Source: Brevibacillus sedimenti
Lineage (GTDB): Bacteria > Bacillota > Bacilli > Brevibacillales > Brevibacillaceae
Assembly (NCBI RefSeq): GCF_020923495.1
Contig: NZ_CP064048.1
Location: 2,605,001-2,669,000, forward strand
Length of the DNA: 64,000 bases
Reading direction: 5' to 3'
Below are positions 33,863 to 42,975 of the stretch, piece after piece. How positions within the stretch are numbered: position 1 is the stretch's first letter; each line of letters begins with the position of its first letter. The notes beneath the pieces were generated by a model. That model did no database searches. It saw only the letters and a program-made list of their open reading frames with translations, and had not been told where the DNA came from. The position numbers were made by a program, and so were the translations under genes.

Positions 33863-35578
33863 ATGAAAGTCGACCTGATTCCGCCCGCGGAAGGACAGTA
33901 CAACCTGAAGAACTACGACGAGGCTTACGCCAATTTTAACTGGGCCGACGTGGAAAAGCAGTTTTCCTGGTATGAAACAGGAAAAGTCAACATCGCGTAT
34001 GAGGCGATTGACCGCCACCTGCAGACGGAACGAAGAGACAAGATCGCCCTGCTGTACAGCGACGCGACCAGGGATGAGCGCTACACGTTTGCACAGTTGA
34101 GCGAATTATCCAACAAGTTCGGCAATGTGCTGCGCAGCCTGGGCATCGTCAAAGGAGATCGCGTTTTCGTGTTCATGCCTCGTTCGCCGGAGCTGTATGT
34201 AAGCGTTTTAGGGGCATTGAAAATCGGAGCGATCGTGGGACCGCTGTTTGAGGCGTTCATGGAAGCCGCTGTCCGCGACCGGCTGGAGGACAGCGAAGCG
34301 GTGGCCATTGTCACCACGCCTGCGCTGCTGCCGCGCATTCCGGTTAAGGATCTGCCTGCGCTGAAGCACATCATCCTGGTCGGGGCTACAAACGAATTGC
34401 AGAAAGGTCAAATCAGCTATGAAGAAGCGATGGCATCCGCATCCTCCGAACTGGAGATCGAATGGGTGGATCGCGAAGACGGCATGCTCCTGCACTACAC
34501 CTCCGGCTCCACCGGCAAGCCGAAAGGGGTGCTGCACGTACACAACGCGATGATTCAGCACTACCAGACCGGCAAATGGGTCCTCGATCTCCAGGAGGAC
34601 GACATCTACTGGTGCACCGCTGACCCGGGCTGGGTAACCGGTACGTCCTACGGGATTTTTGCCCCCTGGCTGAACGGCGCCACCAACGTGGTGCGCGGCG
34701 GACGGTTTAAGCCGGAGGAGTGGTACGACACGATTCAAAAGTACAAGGTGACTGTTTGGTACAGTGCCCCGACTTCTTTCCGCATGCTGATGGGGGCCGG
34801 CGACGAAATCGTGAAGCGCTACGACCTGTCGTCACTGCGCCACGTCCTCAGCGTCGGTGAACCGCTCAACCCGGAAGTGGTTTATTGGGGCATGCGGGCC
34901 TTCAACCAGCGCATTCACGATACCTGGTGGATGACGGAGACAGGGGGACAGCTCATCTGCAACTACAAGTGCATGGCGATCAAGCCCGGCTCGATGGGCA
35001 AACCGTTCCCCGGCATCTACGCAGCCATCCTGGACGATCAGGGAAATGAACTGCCGCCCAACCGGATGGGCAATCTGGCGATTCGTACCGGCTGGCCGTC
35101 AATGATGCGCAAAATCTGGCGAAATCCGGCGAAGTACGAGGAGTACTTCCGCTTCCCGGGCTGGTACGTGTCCGGCGATTCGGCCTACAAGGACGAAGAC
35201 GGCTACTTCTGGTTCCAGGGCCGCATTGACGACGTGATCAACACCTCCGGCGAGCGCGTCGGTCCGTTTGAAGTGGAAAGCAAGCTGATGGAACATCCGG
35301 CAGTGGCAGAAGCGGGCGTCATCGGAAAACCGGATCCGGTGCGCGGGGAAATCATCAAGGCGTTTATCTCCCTGCGTGCGGGCTACGAACCAAGCGAAGA
35401 GTTGATGGAAGACATCCGCAAATTCGTCAAGGAAGGCTTCGCCGCCCATGCCGCGCCGCGCGAAATCGAATTCCGCGACAAGCTGCCGAAGACGCGTTCC
35501 GGCAAGATCATGCGCCGCGTGCTCAAAGCGTGGGAACTGGGCCTGCCGACCGGCGACCTGTCCACGATGGAAGACTGA
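33863..35578 (+). CDS. acsA: Acetyl-CoA synthetase AcsA
   Basis: 571 residues. AMP-binding motif YTSGSTGKPKG, WWMTETGG and the C-terminal TRSGKIMRRVL lysine motif are present; that lysine is the site of acetylation control in Bacillus AcsA. It converts acetate, ATP and CoA to acetyl-CoA. It fits the acetate-scavenging AcsA rather than other ligases because of the ADPGWVTGTSYG motif. ATG follows AAGGAGAG. It is divergent from the phosphoesterase gene. No cre-like CcpA site is evident to me. Confidence 0.92.
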   Translation: MKVDLIPPAEGQYNLKNYDEAYANFNWADVEKQFSWYETGKVNIAYEAIDRHLQTERRDKIALLYSDATRDERYTFAQLSELSNKFGNVLRSLGIVKGDRVFVFMPRSPELYVSVLGALKIGAIVGPLFEAFMEAAVRDRLEDSEAVAIVTTPALLPRIPVKDLPALKHIILVGATNELQKGQISYEEAMASASSELEIEWVDREDGMLLHYTSGSTGKPKGVLHVHNAMIQHYQTGKWVLDLQEDDIYWCTADPGWVTGTSYGIFAPWLNGATNVVRGGRFKPEEWYDTIQKYKVTVWYSAPTSFRMLMGAGDEIVKRYDLSSLRHVLSVGEPLNPEVVYWGMRAFNQRIHDTWWMTETGGQLICNYKCMAIKPGSMGKPFPGIYAAILDDQGNELPPNRMGNLAIRTGWPSMMRKIWRNPAKYEEYFRFPGWYVSGDSAYKDEDGYFWFQGRIDDVINTSGERVGPFEVESKLMEHPAVAEAGVIGKPDPVRGEIIKAFISLRAGYEPSEELMEDIRKFVKEGFAAHAAPREIEFRDKLPKTRSGKIMRRVLKAWELGLPTGDLSTMED

Positions 35579-35588
35579 TCCTGGCAAA

Positions 35589-35620
35589 AAATCTCCTGCG
35601 TTAAAAAGCGCAGGAGATTT
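35589..35620 (+). terminator. Terminator of acsA (first copy)
   Basis: AAATCTCCTGCG (35589-35600) pairs perfectly with CGCAGGAGATTT (35609-35620). A near-identical hairpin recurs at 35921-35953 on the far side of a repeat element. Confidence 0.8.
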
Positions 35621-35628
35621 CAGGCTTG

Positions 35629-35918
35629 TAGACAAAGTGGTCGCTGTGAGGAGAACACGTTTCCGTCATCCGCTCCGTGCTTTACCCACCGAACACAAGC
35701 TAACGCTCGCGTTCGGCGGGGCCCGTGCTCGCCCAGCAGGGAAGCACGAACTGCACGCTCCTCATCGATTTGCGGGGGATCGCCAAAGCTGCATGGCTAC
35801 ACAGCCTATTCAGAGATGGCGCTCCTTTTTCCCGCAAATCGCTGCTCCGCTCGGTAGGGCTCACAAGTCGCTCTGCCTGGAAACGTTCTTCTCCTTCGTA
35901 AATCGGTTTGTCTTCAGT
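35629..35918. repeat. Divergent large imperfect palindrome (relative of the 42.7/53.9 kb repeats)
   Basis: The element starts TAGACAAAGT and ends TTTGTCTTCAGT. Its outer parts (GGAGAACACGTTTCC near 35650 and GGAAACGTTCTTCTCC near 35879) and inner parts (CGATTTGCGGG and CCCGCAAATCG) are inverted repeats, so it can fold into one long hairpin. The middle differs from the two better-matched copies. No reading frame is supported. It sits between the acsA terminator and a second, near-identical hairpin. Confidence 0.55.
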
Positions 35919-35920
35919 CT

Positions 35921-35953
35921 AAAATCTCCTGTGCAGAAAGCGCAGGAGATTTT
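35921..35953. terminator. Second terminator hairpin, downstream of the repeat
   Basis: AAAATCTCCTG (35921-35931) pairs with CAGGAGATTTT (35943-35953) and T residues follow. It can also terminate the converging czcD-like gene. Confidence 0.75.
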
Positions 35954-35957
35954 TGTT

Positions 35958-36941
35958 TTACGAATGGGGACGGTCGTGCTCATGGCTGCACTTCGCCGGT
36001 TCCCTGTGTTCGCAGGCCAGTTCGGCATGCCGCACTGTATCGTCTTCAATCTGAATGGTCACATGGGAGATGCCAAACTCATCGTGCAACAACCGGATCG
36101 CTTCGTTTAGGATCGGATAACTGGGCCGGTCATCCTCCACGGTGAGATGGCAGGTGAGCGAATCAAATCCTGACGTGACGGTCCAGACGTGCAGGTCGTG
36201 CACACCCTTTACCCCGTCGAGCTGCAGCAGGCGTTCGCTGACGCGGGTCACGTCAATGTGGGCCGGCGATCCTTCCATCAGGATGTTGACCGATTCCTTG
36301 GTCACGCGCCACGAACTGAACAGGATCAGGATGGCGACGACGATGCTGATCAGCGGGTCGGCGATGTACCAGCCGAACCAGAGCATCAGGAGACCGCCGA
36401 TGATGGCCCCGACGGAGCCTAGCAGGTCGCCCAGCACGTGCAGTAAGGCACTGCGCACGTTTACGTTTTCCCGATAGTCGCCGCGCATCAGCACGTACGC
36501 GGCAGCGATATTGGCGACAAGCCCCAGCGAGGCGATCAGGATCATGGTGCTGCTCGCCACTTCGGGAGGGGTACGCAGCCGCTCGTACGCCTCCCAGAGG
36601 ATTGCCAGCGAGATCACGGCCAGTGTGACACCGTTAGTCAAGGCAGCCAGAATTTCCAGGCGGCGCAGCCCAAACGTTTTCTGGGTGGAAGGAGGACGGG
36701 CCGCCACATGCAGCGCGATCAGACTCAAGAGCAGGGCAGAGGCGTCGCTGACCATGTGGCCGGCATCAGACAAGAGTGCTAGACTGTTGGTCAGGATGCC
36801 GCCGACGATTTCCACGACGAGAAAGGCGGTGATAATCAAAAACGCGATCAGCAGGGCGCGCTTGCTGGCCCCTTTGCCGTGATGGTGATGATGACCGTGT
36901 CCGTGGTCGTGGGCATGGCCGTGATGGTGATGCAGACCCAT
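35958..36941 (-). CDS. CDF-family cation/proton antiporter (CzcD-like)
   Basis: 327 residues. A His/Gly-rich N terminus (GLHHHHGHAHDHGHGHHHH) precedes six transmembrane helices. Metal-site motifs SDAGHMVSD in helix 2 and HVLGDLLGS in helix 5 are visible, followed by a C-terminal cytosolic domain with more His. The protein exports divalent metals such as Zn2+, Co2+ or Cd2+. It ends 12 bases before a flavin monooxygenase gene upstream on the same strand, so they may be cotranscribed. Confidence 0.92.
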   Translation of the reverse strand: MGLHHHHGHAHDHGHGHHHHHGKGASKRALLIAFLIITAFLVVEIVGGILTNSLALLSDAGHMVSDASALLLSLIALHVAARPPSTQKTFGLRRLEILAALTNGVTLAVISLAILWEAYERLRTPPEVASSTMILIASLGLVANIAAAYVLMRGDYRENVNVRSALLHVLGDLLGSVGAIIGGLLMLWFGWYIADPLISIVVAILILFSSWRVTKESVNILMEGSPAHIDVTRVSERLLQLDGVKGVHDLHVWTVTSGFDSLTCHLTVEDDRPSYPILNEAIRLLHDEFGISHVTIQIEDDTVRHAELACEHREPAKCSHEHDRPHS

Positions 36942-36953
36942 GCGGATTCCCCC

Positions 36954-38024
36954 TTACGTCACAGGATGTCGGCCCGATGTGTGCAGGATGTGCCTGAGCA
37001 GGTAACGCGCATCCTCGCCAACCCCGCCCAAGAGAGCGGAAGAACGGCGATATTGCCATGGCAGGCCGAGAAAGTAGAGGCCGGCGGTTGGCGTGACGCC
37101 TCGCCGGTGAATCGGACGGCCGTTTGCGTCCAATACGCCCGGGACATGAAGCCAGTCATACGTGCAGCGAAACCCGGTTGCCCAAATGATATTAACAGCT
37201 TCCGCCTGACTGCCGTCTGAAAAGGTTGCGGTATTGCCTGACAGGCGGATGGTCCGCCCCGTTACGCGCAGCCGTCCCTGCTGCTTTAGATATTGAAACT
37301 GGCGCTTGCAGCCAATGATCGGATCGGGCTGCCTGCTCAGCCATTGGCCCGGCAGGGTGGTGACGGGAATGGAGAGTAGTCCGGACAGCTTGAAGTACCA
37401 AAAGATAGGTTTTCCCAAAAGGCGCTGGGGAAGAAACGAACGCTGTCGCCCGATGGAGAGAACAACCGGTCTGGAAGCGGCAAGTTCCACGGCGATCTGG
37501 ACCCCTGAATTGCCGTCTCCGACCACCAGGACTGGGCCGGGGCGGAGCTGGTGTTCGTTTTTGTACGCATCCGTATGTAATTGGACGACATCAGGGGCAG
37601 CATCGCGATGGATCTCAGGGATCCACGGCGACTGAAACGGTCCCGTAGCGATCACGACCTGCCGGGCGAACCACTGCTCCTGTCCGCTGGTGACGAGAAA
37701 TCCATCGCCGTACTTCTCAACCGACGAGACGGGCGTTTTTGTCCGGATTGGCAGGGAGAAGTGGGCGGCATACCGTTCCAGATAGTCGGCCACGTCGTTT
37801 TTCCCAGGCAGTCCGTCACGATCGCCGGGGAAGGGCAGGCCGGGCAGGTCGCTTAAAGAGCGCGGGGTGAACAGCACCAGCGTGTCGTACCGCTGCCTCC
37901 AGCGATCGCCCACCCGCTCGCACTGGTCGACGATCAGGAAACGGAGCCGCGCTTGCCGCAGGTAGTAGCCCATGGCCAACCCCGCTTGACCGGCACCAAT
38001 TACCAGCACATCATACGCGTTCAT
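36954..38024 (-). CDS. Flavin-dependent monooxygenase / FAD-NAD(P) oxidoreductase
   Basis: 356 residues. FAD-binding GAGQAG at about residues 9-14, the second nucleotide motif GDGNSGVQ near 163 and an ATGF element at about 277 place it in the FMO/CzcO-like family. CzcO proteins are found near CDF transporters, which is also the case here. ATG at 38024 follows AAAGGGGAA; the frame further upstream lacks an RBS. Substrate unknown. Confidence 0.85.
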   Translation of the reverse strand: MNAYDVLVIGAGQAGLAMGYYLRQARLRFLIVDQCERVGDRWRQRYDTLVLFTPRSLSDLPGLPFPGDRDGLPGKNDVADYLERYAAHFSLPIRTKTPVSSVEKYGDGFLVTSGQEQWFARQVVIATGPFQSPWIPEIHRDAAPDVVQLHTDAYKNEHQLRPGPVLVVGDGNSGVQIAVELAASRPVVLSIGRQRSFLPQRLLGKPIFWYFKLSGLLSIPVTTLPGQWLSRQPDPIIGCKRQFQYLKQQGRLRVTGRTIRLSGNTATFSDGSQAEAVNIIWATGFRCTYDWLHVPGVLDANGRPIHRRGVTPTAGLYFLGLPWQYRRSSALLGGVGEDARYLLRHILHTSGRHPVT

Positions 38025-38175
38025 GCAATGTTTCCCCTTTTCCACAAGTGATGGCAAGAAAATGATAACACATTAACATATGAACATTCAATCATATATT
38101 TATGTAATTTGACTGCATCTTCTGCCACTTCCGGGCGGCTGCACACAGAGCCATGCCGCAACATCGGCAAGCAAA

Positions 38176-38211
38176 GAAGCATGTTTCCGCGTTTCGGCGG
38201 AGCCATGCTTC
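38176..38211 (-). terminator. Strong stem-loop downstream of the metallopeptidase-like gene
   Basis: GAAGCATG (38176-38183) pairs with CATGCTTC (38204-38211), with a further inner TCCGC/GCGGA stem. On the minus strand TTTG follows. The gap 38025-38300 holds no supported gene. Confidence 0.6.
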
Positions 38212-38300
38212 TCGAAAGAGGTTGTTAATTCTAAATAGTCAGAACAAAATGTCTCCTAGACGTCCTGTTGTATCTCGGATCAGCCGACTTGTATCTCAGA

Positions 38301-39680
38301 TCAGCCGGCGGCAACCGATTGGGCGGCAGGCCTGGTGTAGACCCGATGGGGCTGGAGATCGCCCGGATGTCTGACATACAGCGGTCCCCATGCTGGATTG
38401 GCATCGTGCATGCCTTTCAGCACGGTGATCATGCGTTGGAAAATCTCCTGGATATTGGCGCCCTGTTCCAAAGCACCGGTGACAGCAGCTGCCACCACGT
38501 GGGCGGCGTACAATCCCGACATGTAGCATTCGTTCAGATCGCCGGAGGAGGTGAGATGGGAGCGAATGCTGGCAGCAATCTGCTCGTCTCGGTCGTGCCA
38601 GTTCTGGATCTGGGCAAGTGCGTGGTCCTCCAGGCTCTTCAACGGCGACTCCGCGATGACGGAAGCTACTGCGGCGGCGGAACGCTTTGCCGTATCAGCG
38701 TCGATGGTTGTACGGCCCAATACGATCGTGCCGAGATCTTTGTCCGTTTCCGCCATGAGGGCATCTGCCCAGATCGACGCACCGTCAAAACGGAGCAGCC
38801 GGACCGTCTCGGCGGCCAAGTATCCGCGCAGGATGTCGGCGGGGTGAGGATCGTAGTCGGGACCCGTATTGCGCAGCTTCGGTGTGCCTCCCCAAGCGCC
38901 GTTCAAGGCGCGGAAGTAACCGATCAAGCCAATGCCCGCGGCTGGCCCCATGTTGAGCACGCCCAACACGTCGGAGGCGGTTTCATCGATGCGGAGCGCC
39001 CAGTACTCGGCCAAGCTGCGGCTGAACTTTTGCCCGATCAGCTCCTGGCGGACAACCTGTGACAGCTCCTGCAGCAACCCCGTATCGGCGTGCAGTATGT
39101 CGTGTCCGGCCGTTTCGTGGGCGAGCGCGGACCAGGCGAGCAGTCCCTGCTTGGCATGGGAAGGGGGAAGGTTTACAATGCCTGTCTCCAGTCCAAAATG
39201 GGCTGCGGCGTCAATTGGCCACGTGTACGGTCCGTATTGGGGCCGTCCCCATTTGACCAGCGGAGCGATTACGCTGCGGTCCGGCGGTTTGATTCCGGCC
39301 CGGTCACCCGCACTGAGAAAACCGTCGTACAAGTCGCTGACCACTTCCTGGAAGGCATCTGTTGCGGTTTGTTCGTATCCTTCCCCGTTTTGCAGGATTG
39401 CCTGGACGATGTCCATGAGCAGACCGGCTTCCCGTTCCCGGTTTGGGTCACGTTTGAGCAGCTCGGCAAATCCGGACTCGGAGAGCTCGTCCAGTGTGCG
39501 CGCGATTGGCTGAAACACTTTCTCCCGATAGAGCGGCGGCAGTTTGTCCCGTGCGGCCTCCAGGCGAATCAACAGTTGCCGGTAATCCGTCGGGTCGGCC
39601 GGTCCCGGGTTTGTATCCAATGCGGCCGTTTTTGCCTCTTCAATACACGCCTGCAGGTTGGAAAAATCAGGTTGTTTCAT
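38301..39680 (-). CDS. Metallopeptidase-like protein of unknown family
   Basis: 459 residues, no signal peptide. A region around 180-240 contains ALAHETAGHDILHAD, then 40 residues later DETASD. The HE...H followed by (D/N)ExxSD order is that of thermolysin-like gluzincins, but the first motif is HExxxH (H188, E189, H193) instead of HExxH. The rest is helical and I recognise no family. It has a 450-base leader with an unusual structure. Function unknown; a degenerate or non-canonical zinc site is inferred. Confidence 0.6.
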   Translation of the reverse strand: MKQPDFSNLQACIEEAKTAALDTNPGPADPTDYRQLLIRLEAARDKLPPLYREKVFQPIARTLDELSESGFAELLKRDPNREREAGLLMDIVQAILQNGEGYEQTATDAFQEVVSDLYDGFLSAGDRAGIKPPDRSVIAPLVKWGRPQYGPYTWPIDAAAHFGLETGIVNLPPSHAKQGLLAWSALAHETAGHDILHADTGLLQELSQVVRQELIGQKFSRSLAEYWALRIDETASDVLGVLNMGPAAGIGLIGYFRALNGAWGGTPKLRNTGPDYDPHPADILRGYLAAETVRLLRFDGASIWADALMAETDKDLGTIVLGRTTIDADTAKRSAAAVASVIAESPLKSLEDHALAQIQNWHDRDEQIAASIRSHLTSSGDLNECYMSGLYAAHVVAAAVTGALEQGANIQEIFQRMITVLKGMHDANPAWGPLYVRHPGDLQPHRVYTRPAAQSVAAG

Positions 39681-40129
39681 CCGTAGCGCCTCCCATCATC
39701 AAGAGATTTTCTCCGGACAAGCGGCAACGTCAACCGATGTGAAAACGGACCGAGAACGGGGAGATCACCTCCTATTCAGGTGTGGGCGAAACGGTTCGGT
39801 GAGGATGAGTGATGGATAGGATGCAGCGATAGGGAGAGGAAGCGATTCCGGAGCCGGGCAGCGGAGGAGAAACGAGCTGGCTCGGGAATCATGCCGGAAT
39901 GGCTGCAGCGAACAGGAGCAACTTTGCGGGCGGCGCTCCACGCCTGAGAAAATGAGGTGTCGCACGCGATCGCCACCGAGCGCCAAATCATGTGATGACG
40001 TCCGCGTCATTCGTCAGCTGCACGCGGGGCCCCCACTATCCGGCGGCTATCCTTATCCCGCATGCGACGAGCGTAGATGACTTGAGCCATTCCCTGGTGC
40101 TCACGCGATCACCTCTTGCAGCTATTATA
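39681..40129 (-). promoter_or_regulatory. Long structured leader of the metallopeptidase-like gene
   Basis: A minus-strand TATAAT (40129-40124) precedes about 440 bases without a main gene. Two similar hairpins, GGTGATCGCGTGAGCACC and GGTGGCGATCGCGTGCGACACC, occur about 145 bases apart, and a GATGACG/CGTCATT hairpin lies between them. A 22-codon GTG frame (40104-40036, RBS AGAGGTGA) is possible as a leader peptide. I match it to no riboswitch class I know. Confidence 0.4.
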
Positions 40130-40255
40130 AAACGGAATGGTTGGAAAAAAAAGTGTTGCTGTAAAATTCCGCCAATTTCCGTGTGTGATGAGGAGTCTAA
40201 TAGGGCTGTCCCTTAGAAAAGCGCTGGGGACAGGCGATTGTGCTGCCTGTCCCCG

Positions 40256-40903
40256 TCATTGTTTCAGCAGATGATGGCGGACTGCATAGGCGGCCAGCTG
40301 TACCCGATTGGCCAACTGCAGTTTTTCCAAGATGTTTTTGATGTGATTTTTCACCGTGTTTTCCGCGATCACCAGTGCGTCGCTGATCTCCCGGTTGGTT
40401 TTGCCTGCACCGACGTACTTGACAATCTCCCGTTCGCGCGGGGTGAGCACGTCCGGCGTCGGTTCGTCCAGTCGTTGCTCCTGGCGGAAGTGGTGAAACA
40501 GCCGCGTTGCCATTTCGCGGGAGACGTCGCTGTCTTCGCCCAGGAGGGCATGCAGATAGGTGATCCAGTCGTCCGGCTCCAGGTTTTTCAAAAGGTACCC
40601 TTGGGCACCGAACTGGATGGCGGTGATCAGGTCGCCGACATCGTCGGATACGCTGAGGATCACCACCTTGATGTGCGGGTAGGCTTTTTTCACCACTCGC
40701 GTGGCTTCGAGGCCGCTCCACCCGGGCATGTTGATGTCCATCAGCACCAGATCGGGCTGTAGTTGTCCGCAGAGGGTGTATGCTTCCTCTCCGTTGGTCG
40801 CCTCGCCAACCACCTCAAAGGACGGATCTTGTTCCAACAGGCTGCGAATGGCCATCCGCGCCATGGGGTGGTCGTCGGCTATCAACACGCGGTATGCGCT
40901 CAT
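40256..40903 (-). CDS. NarL/LuxR-type response regulator
   Basis: 215 residues. The receiver domain has ADDHPMAR, the phosphorylatable Asp in LVLMDINMP and the conserved Lys in YLLKN. The C-terminal LuxR HTH (LTPREREIVKYVGAGKTNREIS...) is at about 145-205. ATGA overlap with the kinase gene upstream. Target genes are not evident from the neighbourhood. Confidence 0.93.
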   Translation of the reverse strand: MSAYRVLIADDHPMARMAIRSLLEQDPSFEVVGEATNGEEAYTLCGQLQPDLVLMDINMPGWSGLEATRVVKKAYPHIKVVILSVSDDVGDLITAIQFGAQGYLLKNLEPDDWITYLHALLGEDSDVSREMATRLFHHFRQEQRLDEPTPDVLTPREREIVKYVGAGKTNREISDALVIAENTVKNHIKNILEKLQLANRVQLAAYAVRHHLLKQ

Positions 40904-41709
40904 CTCCCGATTCCTCCGTTTCCGGCCGTCAGCTGTATGTGCGTGCCGCCTTCCGCGCGCTGGCGGATGACGATGGCAGCGCCCAACTGCCTGGCTCGCT
41001 CGGCCATCATCGCCAAGCCGTATTTTTTCGCTTCGCCGTCAACCGACGGGATTCCGATGCCGTCATCCTCGATCACAAGCTGCCAGTTTCCAGGTTCGGT
41101 GCCGACCAGCTTCAGCCACGTGTGGCGGGCATTGGCGTGTTTGCGGATATTGGCAAACGCCTCCTGGATGACGCCGAACAACTGTACTTCTTCGGCTGGT
41201 GAAAAAATGCCATCCACAAGCTGCACCTCCTGCGTCACATCCACTCCCGACAGCGCGCTCCACTGGGAGAGCCACTTTTCCACACGTTGCGTGAGGCTGC
41301 TGCCTTCTTCCGGCAGGGAGCGCAGGTTGAAAATCGCCTGCCGTACGTGATTGTCAATGGCCGAAACAGCGACGCGCGCATCCTCGAGCTGTCCCTGTTT
41401 CAGTTTGACGTTGAGGAAAAAGAGTGACTGGGCGATGCCGTCGTGCAGTTCCCGCGCCAGCCGTTCCCGCTCCTCGTACACAGCGCGGCGCGCCTGTTCT
41501 TCCACCAGTTTGGCATTCATCCGCTCAATCTTGCGGAACATCCAGGTGGCAAACAAAAACGACAGCAACAGGGTCAGGATCGTGATATAGACATTGCCCG
41601 CTTCCATCGAGAGGTAATCGAGCAGAAAATCGTGCCGGACAAATTCAAAGCCGCCGATGATGAATGGCGGCAAGAGAACGGTCAGCCAGTAAAGGCTGCG
41701 GTACGTCAT
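40900..41709 (-). CDS. NarL-family sensor histidine kinase
   Basis: 269 residues. Two N-terminal transmembrane helices enclose a short loop, so the sensor is membrane-embedded or intramembrane. HisKA_3 phosphoacceptor is H in ARELHDGIAQSL and the HATPase domain shows EAFANIRKHA and EDDGIGI. It phosphorylates the regulator encoded directly after it (4-base overlap). ATG at 41709 with AGAGGTGG upstream is the start; the same frame runs on as an antisense shadow of the next gene. Confidence 0.9.
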   Translation of the reverse strand: MTYRSLYWLTVLLPPFIIGGFEFVRHDFLLDYLSMEAGNVYITILTLLLSFLFATWMFRKIERMNAKLVEEQARRAVYEERERLARELHDGIAQSLFFLNVKLKQGQLEDARVAVSAIDNHVRQAIFNLRSLPEEGSSLTQRVEKWLSQWSALSGVDVTQEVQLVDGIFSPAEEVQLFGVIQEAFANIRKHANARHTWLKLVGTEPGNWQLVIEDDGIGIPSVDGEAKKYGLAMMAERARQLGAAIVIRQRAEGGTHIQLTAGNGGIGR

Positions 41710-41823
41710 GCCACCTCTCCCTTCCAATTGCCTGATCCTTGAGATCTCGTAATCTAGTATACCGAAGGAACCGGGCGGATGGTATACTCGGGTAAGAGTG
41801 ACAGACTGACAGGAGGAGAAGAC

Positions 41824-42618
41824 ATGAGCACGGTGGCAAAAGCGATGACCATCGCGGGTTCGGACAGCGGAGGCGGCGCCGGCATCCAGGCGGACCTGAA
41901 GACGTTTCATCAGCTCGGCGTCTACGGCACCAGCGCCATTACGGCGGTGACAGCGCAAAATACGCTGGGAGTGGCAGGGGTCTACCCGCTGCCGACTGAA
42001 GCGGTGACGCAGCAGATCCGCGAAGTCCTGCGTGACATCGGCGCGGACGCGGCCAAGACGGGCATGCTGTTTGACGCCGCGATCATCCGGGCGGTGGCGG
42101 AGGAAGTGCGCGCGTTTCGCCTGGAAAAGCTGGTGGTCGATCCGGTGATGGTCGCCAAGGGCGGCGCCAAGCTGCTTTTGGACGAAGCGATTGAGGCGCT
42201 GAAAACACACCTGCTCCCGCTGGCCGAAGTGGTGACGCCCAACCTGCCGGAAGCAGAGTGCCTGACCGGCATGACGATCCGCACACCAGCCGACATGCGG
42301 GAGGGGGCAAAGGCGATTCACGCCTTGGGCGCACGCCATGTCCTGATGAAAGGCGGACACCTGGACGGCGATGAGATCGTCGACATGCTGTACGACGGAC
42401 AAGCGTTTTACGAAATGGCCCACAGCCGCATTCAAACCCGTCACACCCATGGGACCGGCTGCACCTTTTCCGCCGCCCTGACGGCGGAACTGGCCAAGGG
42501 AAGACCGTTGGTGGAAGCGGTGGAGCGGGCCAACCGGTTCATCGTCCAGGCGATCGCCACCGCACCGCAAATCGGCGGCGGGCACGGCCCGACCAATCAC
42601 TGGGCAGCCATTGAATAA
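41824..42618 (+). CDS. thiD: Hydroxymethylpyrimidine (phosphate) kinase / pyridoxine kinase
   Basis: 264 residues of the ribokinase-fold ThiD/PdxK group. [19 protein letters not shown] near the N terminus, [11 protein letters not shown] and the C-terminal [13 protein letters not shown] anion hole are intact. It phosphorylates HMP and HMP-P in thiamine synthesis; Bacillus paralogues instead phosphorylate pyridoxine, and the two cannot be separated with certainty here. ATG at 41824 has AGGAGGAG upstream. Confidence 0.88.
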   Translation: MSTVAKAMTIAGSDSGGGAGIQADLKTFHQLGVYGTSAITAVTAQNTLGVAGVYPLPTEAVTQQIREVLRDIGADAAKTGMLFDAAIIRAVAEEVRAFRLEKLVVDPVMVAKGGAKLLLDEAIEALKTHLLPLAEVVTPNLPEAECLTGMTIRTPADMREGAKAIHALGARHVLMKGGHLDGDEIVDMLYDGQAFYEMAHSRIQTRHTHGTGCTFSAALTAELAKGRPLVEAVERANRFIVQAIATAPQIGGGHGPTNHWAAIE

Positions 42619-42628
42619 AACTACGGCA

Positions 42629-42653
42629 AGAGCTCGAGGTCTCCTCGAGCTCT
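42629..42653. terminator. Perfect 11-bp hairpin after thiD
   Basis: AGAGCTCGAGG (42629-42639), loop TCT, CCTCGAGCTCT (42643-42653). No T-run; it abuts the repeat element that begins at about 42660, like the hairpin next to the 35.6 kb copy. Confidence 0.6.
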
Positions 42654-42659
42654 CAGTTT

Positions 42660-42935
42660 GCAGACAAAGTCCGCGGCGTATGGGAGAGCGGGCCCGCTCG
42701 CTCGCTTGACGCCCAGCAAAGAAGCGAATGATGTCCGCTTCAAAACGAGACGCGGGCAGGGGACAAACATCTGGGTATTTCGAGGAAGTGAGACTTGTGT
42801 CCCCTGTTGATTCCCGCGTCTTCGTTTTTCCGCTGAGTCGGTCGTCAAAGGAGCTCGCTTGGCCCATCCCGCCATGCGATGCCCATTGTCTTCCGCTTCG
42901 GTTGATGAATGGGCAGGCCTTTCGGCCTGAAAATC
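42660..42935. repeat. Dispersed palindromic repeat, copy A
   Basis: About 275 bases starting GCAGACAAAGT. The copy at 53935 shares most of it, including long near-identical blocks (for instance CAAACATCTGGGTATTTCGA and GTCGTCAAAGGAGCTCGCTT). It is internally self-complementary: GACGCGGG...AGGGGACA pairs with TGTCCCCT...CCCGCGTC, with further paired arms outside. It lies in a gap between converging genes and has no supported gene. A small GGCC hairpin is at about 42914-42929. Confidence 0.85.
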
Positions 42936-42975
42936 ATTTTTAAAGTCCGTAGTGCGTTCCACCGGCCGCAGCCGA

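Noticed and set aside
40900-42867. A 655-codon minus-strand frame
   Set aside because: Only its last 269 codons are the histidine kinase; the rest is antisense to thiD and lacks a start signal.
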